A stretch of 18,228 nucleotides of DNA. Origin: Lachnospiraceae bacterium UBA4348 (GTDB lineage Bacteria; Bacillota; Clostridia; Lachnospirales; Lachnospiraceae). Made by a program: the position numbers and the translations under genes. The stretch spans positions 1 through 18,228 of the forward strand of contig DGTA01000080.1 in assembly GCA_002394165.1 (NCBI GenBank). The letters run 5' to 3'. The notes beneath the pieces are model-generated. The model had not been told where the DNA came from and did not search any database. It was given only the letters and a program-made list of their open reading frames with translations. Shown here one piece after another: positions 1 through 7,111 of the stretch (its first letter is position 1; each line of letters opens with the position of its first letter).

Positions 1-1099
1 CATCCGGGTTGCGCAGCTCAAAGCGCTTTTTGTCAGGTGTCTTGGCATAGGCCGGGATCCTCACGACCGCGCTGCGGTTTGCCATCGCATAGCCGATGGT
101 CACAGGCGCTTCAAATCCGGGAACCAGTCTCTTGTAAGAGTTGGTCGACGGGTTAGTGATCGCGCACAGGGAAGCGGCATGGGTCAGCAGGCCGCCTATA
201 AACCACATGGCTGTGTCGGAGAGCTGGCCATATCCTTTTTCATCGTAGAAGACCGGCTTTCCGTCCTTCTTCAGGAGCATATGGACATGCATGCCGCTGC
301 CGGCCTCCGCCGGAAGGGGTTTGGGCATCAGGGTCGCCGTGCAGCCATTCCGGACAGCTTCATTGCGGATGATGTATTTCGCGGACATGGTATCGTCGGC
401 CAGCTTGAGCATTTCGCCCAGTTCGACTTCCACTTCCATCTGGCCGCAGCCGCCGACCTCATGATGGTGGTATTTCACATCAATGCCCCATTTTTCCATC
501 TGCAGGCAGATCTTGCTGCGCAGGTCATTGTTGATGTCCATGGGAAGGGAGATATGATAACCGCCCTCATGCTGGATCTGATAACCGTTGTTGTTGTCCT
601 CATCCGCACCGGCCCAGTGTGCCTGGCGGGTATGGATGCTGTAGCCCATCTCCTGGGGATTCGTCTCATATTTAACTTCGTCGAAAAGATAGAATTCGTA
701 TTCCGGCCCGATGATCATCTCATCGGCCACGCCCTCTTCTTTCATGAAGTCAAGCGCCCTGATGGCCACGTTTCTCGGATACTGGTCAAAGGGGCGGTTC
801 TCCGGAAGTGCGATCACCTGCACATCGCCGATCATCGAGAGCGTCGGGATTTCCGCATAGGTATCGATCACAGCCGATTCCAGGACCGGCACAAAGACCA
901 TGTCGCTGTTCTCCACCGGGGCGTACCCGTAATTGGAACCGTCGAAGCCGATGCCGTTCGTCATGGTGCTCTCATTAAGCTTCTGCGCCGGAATGCTCAG
1001 ATGACGCCAGCGTCCGTCGATATCGGTCAGCTTGAAGTCAACGATCTTAATATCGTTTTCCTTGATCAGTTTCTGAATATCCTTTAATGTGACTCCCAT
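1..1099 (-). CDS. glnA: Glutamine synthetase, type I (3' end cut by window edge)
   Basis: Joins ammonia to glutamate using ATP to make glutamine, the main entry of nitrogen into biosynthesis; cytosolic dodecamer in this family. The window holds the first 366 residues, running off the left edge at ELRNPD, just where family members continue with the ATP-site loop; usual length is about 440-470, so roughly the last fifth is missing. Visible motifs: GFDGSNYGYAPVENSDM (51-67), the metal-binding GPEYEF (131-136), HHHEVGGCGQMEVEVE (211-226), GSGMHVHMLL (267-276), NSYKRLVPGFEAP (320-332) and NRSAVVRIPAY (341-351). The ATG at 1099 has GGGAGGAG (1109-1116) 9 nt upstream and the N-terminus matches the family. 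It has its own promoter, so it is probably a separate unit from the suf operon upstream. The adenylylation-site region is outside the window, so covalent regulation cannot be judged. Confidence 0.96.
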   Translation of the reverse strand, partial: MGVTLKDIQKLIKENDIKIVDFKLTDIDGRWRHLSIPAQKLNESTMTNGIGFDGSNYGYAPVENSDMVFVPVLESAVIDTYAEIPTLSMIGDVQVIALPENRPFDQYPRNVAIRALDFMKEEGVADEMIIGPEYEFYLFDEVKYETNPQEMGYSIHTRQAHWAGADEDNNNGYQIQHEGGYHISLPMDINNDLRSKICLQMEKWGIDVKYHHHEVGGCGQMEVEVELGEMLKLADDTMSAKYIIRNEAVRNGCTATLMPKPLPAEAGSGMHVHMLLKKDGKPVFYDEKGYGQLSDTAMWFIGGLLTHAASLCAITNPSTNSYKRLVPGFEAPVTIGYAMANRSAVVRIPAYAKTPDKKRFELRNPD

Positions 1100-1133
1100 T
1101 GCTCGTGTCTCCTCCCTGTTCGATCACGTCTAC

Positions 1134-1155
1134 GGCGGCTCACTTTACGGCCGCC
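1134..1155 (-). promoter_or_regulatory. GC-rich hairpin in the glnA leader
   Basis: GGCGGC (1150-1155 on the minus strand) pairs perfectly with GCCGCC (1134-1139) around a 10-nt loop, inside the predicted glnA 5' leader and about 18 nt ahead of its ribosome site. No U-tract follows, so it is not a classical attenuator. It may stabilise the message or be incidental. I could not match it to a known riboswitch. Confidence 0.35.
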
Positions 1156-1171
1156 GGCCATCAATACGAAC

Positions 1172-1200
1172 ATTATATAGTATGAAGGCATCAATATCAA
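1172..1200 (-). promoter_or_regulatory. Vegetative promoter of glnA
   Basis: On the minus strand TTGATA (1195-1200) and a perfect TATAAT (1172-1177) are separated by exactly 17 nt, close to the sigma-A consensus. The predicted start is near 1165, giving a leader of about 65 nt before the glnA ATG. It sits only 40 nt after the sufU stop codon. Confidence 0.8.
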
Positions 1201-1239
1201 TTTGATTCACATTTCCGGATATACGGATTCTCAAAAAGG

Positions 1240-1659
1240 TCAATTTTTCTCCAGCATCTCATCCATGGTATGCCAGCCAAGCACGGCGCATTTTACCCGG
1301 GAAGGCATGTGGGAAATATCCTGAAGGGCGCCTGCTTCCTGCAGCTCTTCCAGTTCCTCGCCGGAGATCTCCTCCCGGATCATTTTCATGAACAGGCTGC
1401 TCAGGCGCTTTGCCTCCTCCACGGTCTTTCCGATGACCAGGTCCAGCATCATGTCCGCACTGGCTCTTGATATGGCGCACCCGTCTCCGGCAAAACCTCC
1501 GTCCAGAATGACGCCGTCCTCCACCTTCAGCTGGAGTACGATGTCATCTCCGCAGCTGGGATTGACTCCCTCCAGCACCATATTGGCGCCGGGAACCGCA
1601 TGATGATGCCCCGGGCGCGCATTGTGATCGATCAGGATCTCGTTATAAAAAGTATTCAT
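1240..1659 (-). CDS. sufU: Fe-S cluster sulfur-transfer protein SufU
   Basis: Zinc-dependent sulfurtransferase that accepts persulfide sulfur from SufS and passes it to the SufBCD scaffold; cytosolic. The 139-residue protein has the SufU/IscU fold markers: C36 and D38 in NPSCGDD, C61 in GFAGDGCAISRAS, and C124 in RVKCAVLGW, which match the zinc ligand and acceptor set of Bacillus SufU. The roughly 20-residue insert before the last Cys, typical of SufU rather than IscU, is present. An in-frame TTG lies at 1674, but the ATG at 1659 is preferred: GAGGAG (1667-1672) sits 7 nt before it and the family begins at MNTFYNEIL. The ribosome site lies within the last codons of sufS, so the two are translationally linked. 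It is the last gene of the suf operon. Confidence 0.95.
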   Translation of the reverse strand: MNTFYNEILIDHNARPGHHHAVPGANMVLEGVNPSCGDDIVLQLKVEDGVILDGGFAGDGCAISRASADMMLDLVIGKTVEEAKRLSSLFMKMIREEISGEELEELQEAGALQDISHMPSRVKCAVLGWHTMDEMLEKN

Positions 1660-1663
1660 CGGA

Positions 1664-2911
1664 TCACTCCTCAATCTTCGGACATCCCATCCGCTCTCGT
1701 ATGGTTGACAAAGTTTCCAGGAAGAGTCCGATCTCCTCCTCCGTGTTGTAGAACATCAGGCTGGCCCTGATGGTTGACGGGACGCCCAGATACTTATGCA
1801 GGGGTTGGGCGCAGTGATGGCCCGCCCTGACCGCGATATGATCCGCATCAAAAATAGCGGCCGCATCGTGCGGATGGACATCCCGGATATGGAAGGTCAG
1901 CACGCCGTGATGATCCTGTGCCTTTTCCGAGCCGATCAGCGTCACTCCGGGGATCTTTCTCATGCCGTCTGCGGCAAGATCCGTCAGATACTGCTCGCGC
2001 AGCGCCATTTTGTCCCTGCCGATCCGCTCCGCATAGCGGATAGCCTCAGCAAAGGCGATCACACCGCCCGCGTTTACGGTCCCCGCCTCGAATTTATGCG
2101 GGATTGGGGCCCAGGTACAGTCATCGAGAGTCACTTTGGTGATCATCTCGCCGCCGGTCAGGAACGGAGGCATCTTCTCAAGAAGCTCCGCTCTTCCCCA
2201 CAGCACACCCACACCCATCGGGCCGAGCATCTTATGAGCCGAAAAGGCCATCAGGTCGACCCCCAGTTCCCGGACATTGACAGGAATGTGGGGAATGCTC
2301 TGAGAACCGTCCGCCACGAACCAGGCCCCGAACCGGTGGGCAGCCCCCGCGAGCGCCCGGATATCGTTCAGATATCCGAAGACATTGGACATGTGCGTCA
2401 GCGTCACGATCCTGGTCCGTTCACTAAGCAGCGCTTCCAGATCCTCCACTTTCAGTTCGCCCGATGCGTCCGGTTCAAGATAGCGCACGACCGCTCCCGC
2501 CCTGGCCGCAGCGGCCCGCCACGGGAGCATGTTGCTGTGATGCTCGCATACAGAGATAATGATCTCATCTCCCTGCTTCAGAAACGAGCCCAGGCTGTAC
2601 GCCGCCAGGTTAAGGCTCTCCGAGGCGTTCCTCGTAAAAATGATCTCCTCGCTGCATGAAGCCCCGATCAGCTTTGCGGTCAGCGCCCTTCCCTCCTCAT
2701 AGGCATCAGTCGCCATTACGCTGATCGAATACAGGCCGCGCATAGGGTTGGCGTTGTAGCGGCTGTAATAATCCTTTTCCGCCTCCAGTACACACAAGGG
2801 CTTCTGCGACGTTGCGCTGTTATCAAGATACGCCAGGCCGGCCGTATCAAGCAGCGGAAAATCTTCCCGGATCTTTCCGATATCCAGTCCGCTCTGATCG
2901 ATCCTGTTCAT
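1664..2911 (-). CDS. sufS: Cysteine desulfurase SufS (class II)
   Basis: PLP enzyme that removes sulfur from L-cysteine, giving alanine and an enzyme persulfide that is handed to SufU. Its 415 residues are normal for the family. Evidence: LAYLDNSATSQKP near residue 26, EHHSNMLPWR (123-132), the PLP-binding lysine K227 in FSAHKMLGPMG, and the catalytic cysteine C367 in RAGHHCAQPLH, followed by the expected PSTIRASLMFYNTEEEI segment. The short C-loop form RxGHHCAQP marks the SufS/CsdA group rather than NifS/IscS. The ATG shares one base with the sufD stop (TGATG), and the gene ends 4 nt before sufU. No key residue is missing. Confidence 0.97.
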   Translation of the reverse strand: MNRIDQSGLDIGKIREDFPLLDTAGLAYLDNSATSQKPLCVLEAEKDYYSRYNANPMRGLYSISVMATDAYEEGRALTAKLIGASCSEEIIFTRNASESLNLAAYSLGSFLKQGDEIIISVCEHHSNMLPWRAAAARAGAVVRYLEPDASGELKVEDLEALLSERTRIVTLTHMSNVFGYLNDIRALAGAAHRFGAWFVADGSQSIPHIPVNVRELGVDLMAFSAHKMLGPMGVGVLWGRAELLEKMPPFLTGGEMITKVTLDDCTWAPIPHKFEAGTVNAGGVIAFAEAIRYAERIGRDKMALREQYLTDLAADGMRKIPGVTLIGSEKAQDHHGVLTFHIRDVHPHDAAAIFDADHIAVRAGHHCAQPLHKYLGVPSTIRASLMFYNTEEEIGLFLETLSTIRERMGCPKIEE

Positions 2912-4005
2912 CAGACACTCTCCTCTCCGAATACTTTCCTGAGCAGATCCTCTCTCACCCGGCGCTCAGGTATGGCACGGATCACGCCGGCGATCCGCCC
3001 TTCCTCGAGCATCCGGGCCGCCTCTTCCTTATCAAGGCCCCGCGAACACAGATAGTACAGCGCTTCCGGAGAGATCTTTCCGGCTGCCGCGCCGTGGTCG
3101 CCCTCCACATCCTCCTCACTGCAGAGGATCAGCGGAATGGTACGGTTGACCACGTCATCGTCCAGAAAGAGCACATCCTCCAGCTCGGCTCCCTTCGAGC
3201 CGCCCGATCCGCGCCTGAAATCGATAGTTCCGCGGAATGTCTTTCTGCTGCCCTTATGAAGGGATCCGCGCATATCCAGGTCGCTCTTCGTCGAAGGCGC
3301 CAGATGGTTGACGATGTAGTTCATGTCAAGTACGCACTCATCCCCGAGCCGGTAACCGCCCCTGAGCGACAGGGAGCTTCCTTCTCCGGCCAGGTCAGAG
3401 CGCAGCGCAGCATAGATCTTCGCATTCTTTCCGTCCTTATCCCCCGATGAACCGGGAAACACATGGAACACCCTGATTTCAGCCCCCTCACAGGCATGCA
3501 CGCCTGTATCTGAAAGGATCAGGTCGCTCTCTCCGGGGCTGTGCACCTGTATCAGATCCACGCTCGCATTCTTCTCGAGGTGGATCAGGGTCCGCACAGC
3601 CGTGACGGCGCCCTCTTTCCCCAGATTATCAGCCCGGCTGTTCTCATGACAGTTATCCGGACAGCATTCACCGGAAGGATCCATATCGATCCGGATCAGC
3701 GCTGCCGCACCTTCTCTCACATGAAACACAAATTCACGCGCCGCCAGTTCTCCCTTTTCGGGTCTGATCGCGCAGCAAAAAGATCCGGTCTCTTTCGTCA
3801 GCTCGTTCTCCTCCGCTCTGACCCCGAGTTTTCGGAAATAATCATCCAGGCCTTCTCCCATGCCGGCCGGAAGCGTATGGACCGGAGATTCGTTTCGGGC
3901 ATAAATGCCGGGAACAGGCAGATCGACCGATGAATCATTCAGTTTCAGCCGGTTCCAGGTTCTCACCGGAAGCGGATTTATCGTGACGTTCGTTGTATTA
4001 TTCAT
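2911..4005 (-). CDS. sufD: SufD-like Fe-S scaffold subunit (SufB/SufD family)
   Basis: Partner of SufB in the SufBCD scaffold, where the SufB-SufD interface helps bind the nascent cluster. The 364-residue protein is divergent, but has the family's beta-helix core and the closing helical segment ISPEALYYLCSRGLDKEEA (311-329). H304 in EGDHGAAAGK lies where SufD carries its cluster-interface histidine. SD AAAGGAG (4012-4018) is 6 nt from the ATG, and sufB ends 12 nt upstream; the 3' end overlaps the sufS start by one base. Odd feature: a Cys cluster, C114-C115-C119, in a hydrophilic loop, plus CC at 77-78, which I do not recall from standard SufD. The SufD call rests on operon position and the C-terminal signature; the N-terminal third is weakly conserved. 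Confidence 0.88.
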   Translation of the reverse strand: MNNTTNVTINPLPVRTWNRLKLNDSSVDLPVPGIYARNESPVHTLPAGMGEGLDDYFRKLGVRAEENELTKETGSFCCAIRPEKGELAAREFVFHVREGAAALIRIDMDPSGECCPDNCHENSRADNLGKEGAVTAVRTLIHLEKNASVDLIQVHSPGESDLILSDTGVHACEGAEIRVFHVFPGSSGDKDGKNAKIYAALRSDLAGEGSSLSLRGGYRLGDECVLDMNYIVNHLAPSTKSDLDMRGSLHKGSRKTFRGTIDFRRGSGGSKGAELEDVLFLDDDVVNRTIPLILCSEEDVEGDHGAAAGKISPEALYYLCSRGLDKEEAARMLEEGRIAGVIRAIPERRVREDLLRKVFGEESV

Positions 4006-4017
4006 CTTCCGCTCCTT

Positions 4018-5424
4018 TCATCCGATACTTCCCTTCATCTCTAGACGGATGAGGTTATTCATCTCCACCGCGTATTCCAGCGGAAGTTCCCTGGATACAC
4101 TCTCGCAAAAGCCTGTAACGATCATGGCCCGGGCGTCCTCCTCGGAGAGTCCTCTCGAGCGCAGGTAATAGACGGCCTCGTCGCTGATCCTTCCGATCCT
4201 GGCCTCATGTCCGATATCCGCATCCCCGGTTCGGATATCCATTGACGGGATCGTATCGGACCGGGAGATCTCATCCAGCATCAGAGACTGGCAGGAAACA
4301 GAAGCCCTGGCTTTTTTTGCCCTGGCGGTGATCTGCACGCTGCTTCGGAAGGTACTCACGCCTCCGCTCTTGGAGATGGACCGCGTTCCGATGCTCGACG
4401 TTGTGTGAGGTGCGTTATGCACCACCTTGACGCCCGTATCCAGGTCCTGGCCCTCACCGGCAAAAGTGATCCCGGTAAAGTTCATGGACGCCTCTTCCCC
4501 CTCCAGGATCGTCATCGGGTACAGACAGGATACATGGGAGCCGAATGACCCCGACACCCACTCCATGCTGCCTCCCTCCGCCACCAGGGCTCGTTTCGTA
4601 TTGAGGTTATACATATTCTTGGACCAGTTCTCGATCGTAGAATAGCGCAGCTTCGCATTCTTCCTGACATAGAGCTCCACGCAGCCTGCGTGGAGATTGG
4701 CCACATTGTATTTCGGGGCAGAGCAGCCCTCAATAAAATGCAGGTCCGCACCTTCATCCACAATGATCAGCGTATGCTCGAACTGGCCGGCCCCCTTGGC
4801 ATTAAGCCTGAAGTAAGACTGGAGAGGGATCTCGACCTTAACGCCCGCGGGAACATAGACAAAGGATCCCCCGGACCACACAGCCCCGTGGAGCGCCGCG
4901 AATTTGTGATCGGTCGGAGGAACCAGCTTCATGAAATGGTCCCGGATCATCTCCTGATAAGGGCCGTGAAGGGCACTTTCAAGATCCGTATAGATCACGC
5001 CCTGCTCCTCCACCTCTTTCCGGACATTGTGATAGACCAGTTCCGAATCATACTGGGCGCCCACACCGGCAAGCGACTGCCTCTCTGCCTTCGGGATCCC
5101 CAGTTTTTCGAAGGTTTCCTTGATCTCGTCAGGCACATCGGACCACTTGGCGCTCATCCCGGTGTTCGGACGCACATAGGTGACGATGTTGTCCATATCG
5201 AGTCCGTCAATGGACGGGCCCCAGTTCTGGACGGGCATACGGTTATAGATCTCCAGGCTTCGCAGCCGGAAATCATGCATCCACTGCGGATCGTTCTTCT
5301 CCGATGAGATCTCCTCCACCACGGCCCTGTCCAGACCGGAGCGCACCCGGAAATAATCCTTTTCTTCATACCGGAAATCATACAGCTCCCGGTTAATATC
5401 ATCTACAAATGTCTTCTGCTTCAT
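4018..5424 (-). CDS. sufB: Fe-S scaffold subunit SufB
   Basis: Main scaffold on which the Fe-S cluster is assembled, acting with SufD and the ATPase SufC in the cytosol. Its 468 residues are typical. Motifs include MPVQNWGPSIDGLDMDNI (63-80), VWSGGSFVYVPAGVKVE (182-198), HFIEGCSAPKY (229-239), a candidate sulfur-relay/cluster cysteine C378 in ASVSCQSLML, HEARIGRISDEAVYYLRSRG (406-425) and a conserved C-terminal helix. Translation could also open at an in-frame TTG at 5439, but GAGAGGA (5431-5437) lies just before the ATG at 5424 and the family starts near this MKQKTF. The sufC stop (5436-5438) overlaps that ribosome site, so the genes are coupled. The order C-B-D-S-U differs from the sufCDSUB order of Bacillus. 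Confidence 0.97.
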   Translation of the reverse strand: MKQKTFVDDINRELYDFRYEEKDYFRVRSGLDRAVVEEISSEKNDPQWMHDFRLRSLEIYNRMPVQNWGPSIDGLDMDNIVTYVRPNTGMSAKWSDVPDEIKETFEKLGIPKAERQSLAGVGAQYDSELVYHNVRKEVEEQGVIYTDLESALHGPYQEMIRDHFMKLVPPTDHKFAALHGAVWSGGSFVYVPAGVKVEIPLQSYFRLNAKGAGQFEHTLIIVDEGADLHFIEGCSAPKYNVANLHAGCVELYVRKNAKLRYSTIENWSKNMYNLNTKRALVAEGGSMEWVSGSFGSHVSCLYPMTILEGEEASMNFTGITFAGEGQDLDTGVKVVHNAPHTTSSIGTRSISKSGGVSTFRSSVQITARAKKARASVSCQSLMLDEISRSDTIPSMDIRTGDADIGHEARIGRISDEAVYYLRSRGLSEEDARAMIVTGFCESVSRELPLEYAVEMNNLIRLEMKGSIG

Positions 5425-5435
5425 GGATGGTCCTC

Positions 5436-6182
5436 TCAAGCTTTCTCGTATCGTGTAAATCCGTCCTGTATGATCGATGCGGCCAGGCCGGCATCTCCCT
5501 CGTCAACGATCTTTCCATCCACCAGCACATGGGTTTTGTCGACCTTCAGTTCCTCCAGGATCCTGGCGCTGTGGGTGATGATCAGCAGTGATTTTTTCCC
5601 GTCGCTGCAGAAAGCTTCCACCCCGGCGGAAACGGTGCGGACCGCATCGACATCCAGGCCGGAATCGGTCTCGTCGAGTATCGCCAGGGACGGTTCCAGC
5701 ATCAGAAGCTGCAGGATCTCCGCTTTTTTTCTCTCACCGCCGGAAAATCCCACGTTGACCTCTCTCTGGGCCCATTCACGCTCCATACGCAGAAAATCCA
5801 TCTTTTCATAGAGACGTTTCCTGAAATCGGCAAGAAAGATCCGCTTCCCGGTCAGCGCTTCCGCTGCGGTGCGGATCAGGTCCGCCACAGTTACTCCGGG
5901 AATCTCCACCGGACTTTGGAAAGAAAGGAAAAGGCCGTCCCGGGCACGCATCTCCACACTCTCATCCGTGATATCCTTTCCGCCAAAAAGGATCCTTCCG
6001 CCTGTTATCTCGTAAGAGGGATGGCCCATCAGCGCATTTCCGAGGGTCGATTTGCCCGCTCCGTTCGGCCCCATCAGCACATGGACTTCTCCCGGTCCGA
6101 TCTCAAGGTCTATTCCATGAAGTATCTCTTTCCCGTCCGCATCCGCTTTCAGGCCGCTGATCTTCAATAATGTCTCATTCAT
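5436..6182 (-). CDS. sufC: Fe-S assembly ATPase SufC
   Basis: ABC-type ATPase that binds SufB and SufD and drives the conformational change needed for cluster assembly; soluble, not a transporter. About 248 residues. All nucleotide-binding motifs are intact: Walker A GPNGAGKST, Q-loop FLSFQSPVEIPG, signature FSGGERKKAEILQ, Walker B LAILDETDSGLD and the H-loop ITHSARIL. FSGGE and DETDSGLD are characteristic of SufC. Two starts are possible, ATG at 6197 or 6182; I chose 6182 because a GGAG lies 5 nt before it, whereas the upstream ATG directly abuts a GGAA with no spacing, and the family begins near MNETLLKISGL. It is the first gene of the operon. Confidence 0.95.
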   Translation of the reverse strand: MNETLLKISGLKADADGKEILHGIDLEIGPGEVHVLMGPNGAGKSTLGNALMGHPSYEITGGRILFGGKDITDESVEMRARDGLFLSFQSPVEIPGVTVADLIRTAAEALTGKRIFLADFRKRLYEKMDFLRMEREWAQREVNVGFSGGERKKAEILQLLMLEPSLAILDETDSGLDVDAVRTVSAGVEAFCSDGKKSLLIITHSARILEELKVDKTHVLVDGKIVDEGDAGLAASIIQDGFTRYEKA

Positions 6183-6207
6183 ATCCGCTCGCTCCATTTC
6201 CTACGAA

Positions 6208-6240
6208 ATTACTAGGTTTTTTAGTCAAACTAATACTAGT
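6208..6240. promoter_or_regulatory. Candidate operator at the suf promoter
   Basis: A perfect dyad TTAGT-CAA-ACTAA spans 6221-6233 and is flanked by direct copies ATTACTAGG (6208-6216) and AATACTAGT (6232-6240), 24 bp apart. It covers the -10 box edge and the predicted start site. Suf operons are commonly controlled by Rrf2-family regulators such as IscR or SufR that bind AGT/ACT dyads, but no such regulator gene is in the window, so the binding protein is unknown. Confidence 0.45.
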
Positions 6241-6261
6241 ATATTGGTAGGAATATGTCAA
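6233..6261 (-). promoter_or_regulatory. Promoter of the suf operon
   Basis: A perfect TTGACA (6256-6261) and TAGTAT (6233-6238) are 17 nt apart on the minus strand, 51 nt before the sufC start. The predicted transcription start falls inside the neighbouring dyad, an arrangement suited to repression. Confidence 0.75.
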
Positions 6262-6287
6262 GGGATATCTTCTCAGAAGATATCCCT
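6261..6287. repeat. Perfect 27-bp palindrome over the prsW stop codon
   Basis: AGGGATATCTTCT (6261-6273), one central base, then its exact reverse complement AGAAGATATCCCT (6275-6287). Read leftward, the centre is the TGA stop of the PrsW gene (6273-6275). The outer base touches the -35 box of the suf promoter. No U-tract follows in the prsW direction, so it is a poor intrinsic terminator by sequence; it may be an mRNA-stabilising hairpin or a protein site. Confidence 0.8.
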
Positions 6288-6998
6288 CTTGTTCAGGCCG
6301 GCGGCCCCTATAAATTCATCTTCTCTGGAAAAACGCCTGACAGACCGCCAGGCAGCGATATCCATCACGACAACGAATACGATGAATATAAGAATGGCAG
6401 TTTCATTTTCGGTTGAAAGCAGATAATCATAAAAACCATGAAGCAATGTCGGAATGAGCACGCTCAAAAGCAGAAAACTTTTCGCTCTTTCCGCCTGTCC
6501 GTGAGTCTGCTCATACCTGGCTTTCCCGTAATAATAACCCATGTAGATCCCGAAGATACAGTGCCCGGGAATTGAGAGGAAAGCCCTTACGACAGCTGTC
6601 CCCAGGCCGGAAAAAACCACGTAGAAAATATTCTCGATCGCAGCGAAGCCCAATGACACGGACACCGCGTAAACGATCGCATCAAAGCGATAATTGAATT
6701 CAGGATCGTTCCACGTCTTTTTCTTCAGGAAAAAATACTTGCACCCTTCTTCCACCAGGGCTACTCCGACAAAATTCTCGATCAGGATCATGATATCCAT
6801 TCTCAGCCCGGACCGGAAGATCAGTATGGCCGCCAGCTCCTCGAGAGCGATGGCCGGTATGGCGCTGATGACCCCCCACCATAACAGGCGTTTGATCATG
6901 CCGGCCGGTTCCTTCTCGATCTTGTCGAGCCTGTAGATCCCTCTCAGGAGTATCAGGGGCGGAATGACCGCCGCGAGCAGAAGAACTGTGATATACAT
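6273..6998 (-). CDS. PrsW-family intramembrane metalloprotease-like protein
   Basis: Polytopic membrane protein of 241 residues. In Bacillus, PrsW performs site-1 cleavage of an anti-sigma factor; the substrate here is unknown. Visible family residues: E83, E84 and K87 in VEEGCKY, the helix with DAIVYAVSVSLGFAAIEN containing E122, H146 in IPGHCIFGIYMGY, and H187 with D191 in LLHGFYDYLL. Hydrophobic segments lie near residues 1-20, 38-60, 68-90, 105-130, 136-158, 174-195 and 199-217. The ATG at 6998 has AAAGGG 8 nt upstream. A strong terminator from the upstream lipoprotein gene ends about 37 nt before it, so it needs its own promoter, which I could not identify convincingly. No sigma/anti-sigma pair is adjacent. 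Confidence 0.85.
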   Translation of the reverse strand: MYITVLLLAAVIPPLILLRGIYRLDKIEKEPAGMIKRLLWWGVISAIPAIALEELAAILIFRSGLRMDIMILIENFVGVALVEEGCKYFFLKKKTWNDPEFNYRFDAIVYAVSVSLGFAAIENIFYVVFSGLGTAVVRAFLSIPGHCIFGIYMGYYYGKARYEQTHGQAERAKSFLLLSVLIPTLLHGFYDYLLSTENETAILIFIVFVVVMDIAAWRSVRRFSREDEFIGAAGLNKRDIF

Positions 6999-7035
6999 GG
7001 AAATAACCCTTTCATTGATTATAATTACTGATTAC

Positions 7036-7065
7036 TAAAAACCCCTCTCTGCAGGCAGAGAGGGG
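7036..7065 (-). terminator. Intrinsic terminator of the acidic lipoprotein gene
   Basis: On the minus strand CCCCTCTCTGC (7055-7065) pairs perfectly with GCAGAGAGGGG (7042-7052) over a 2-nt nominal loop and runs into TTTTTA. It lies about 47 nt past the lipoprotein stop codon, a textbook Rho-independent terminator. Confidence 0.9.
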
Positions 7066-7111
7066 AATGGATCATGATTCCGAACTTAGTCCAGAGCCCG
7101 GCTCTTTGGCA

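Noticed and set aside
179..1087. 302-aa rightward open frame
   Set aside because: It is antisense to glnA, whose leftward frame gives an unbroken, fully recognisable glutamine synthetase.
1660..1674. TTG start giving a longer SufU
   Set aside because: It lies upstream of and within the ribosome site that serves the ATG at 1659; the family begins at that ATG.
5425..5439. TTG start giving a longer SufB
   Set aside because: The GAGAGGA ribosome site falls inside this extension and points to the ATG at 5424.
7018..7023. TATAAT upstream of the PrsW gene as its promoter
   Set aside because: It has no acceptable -35 box at 16-18 nt and would start transcription inside the ribosome site.
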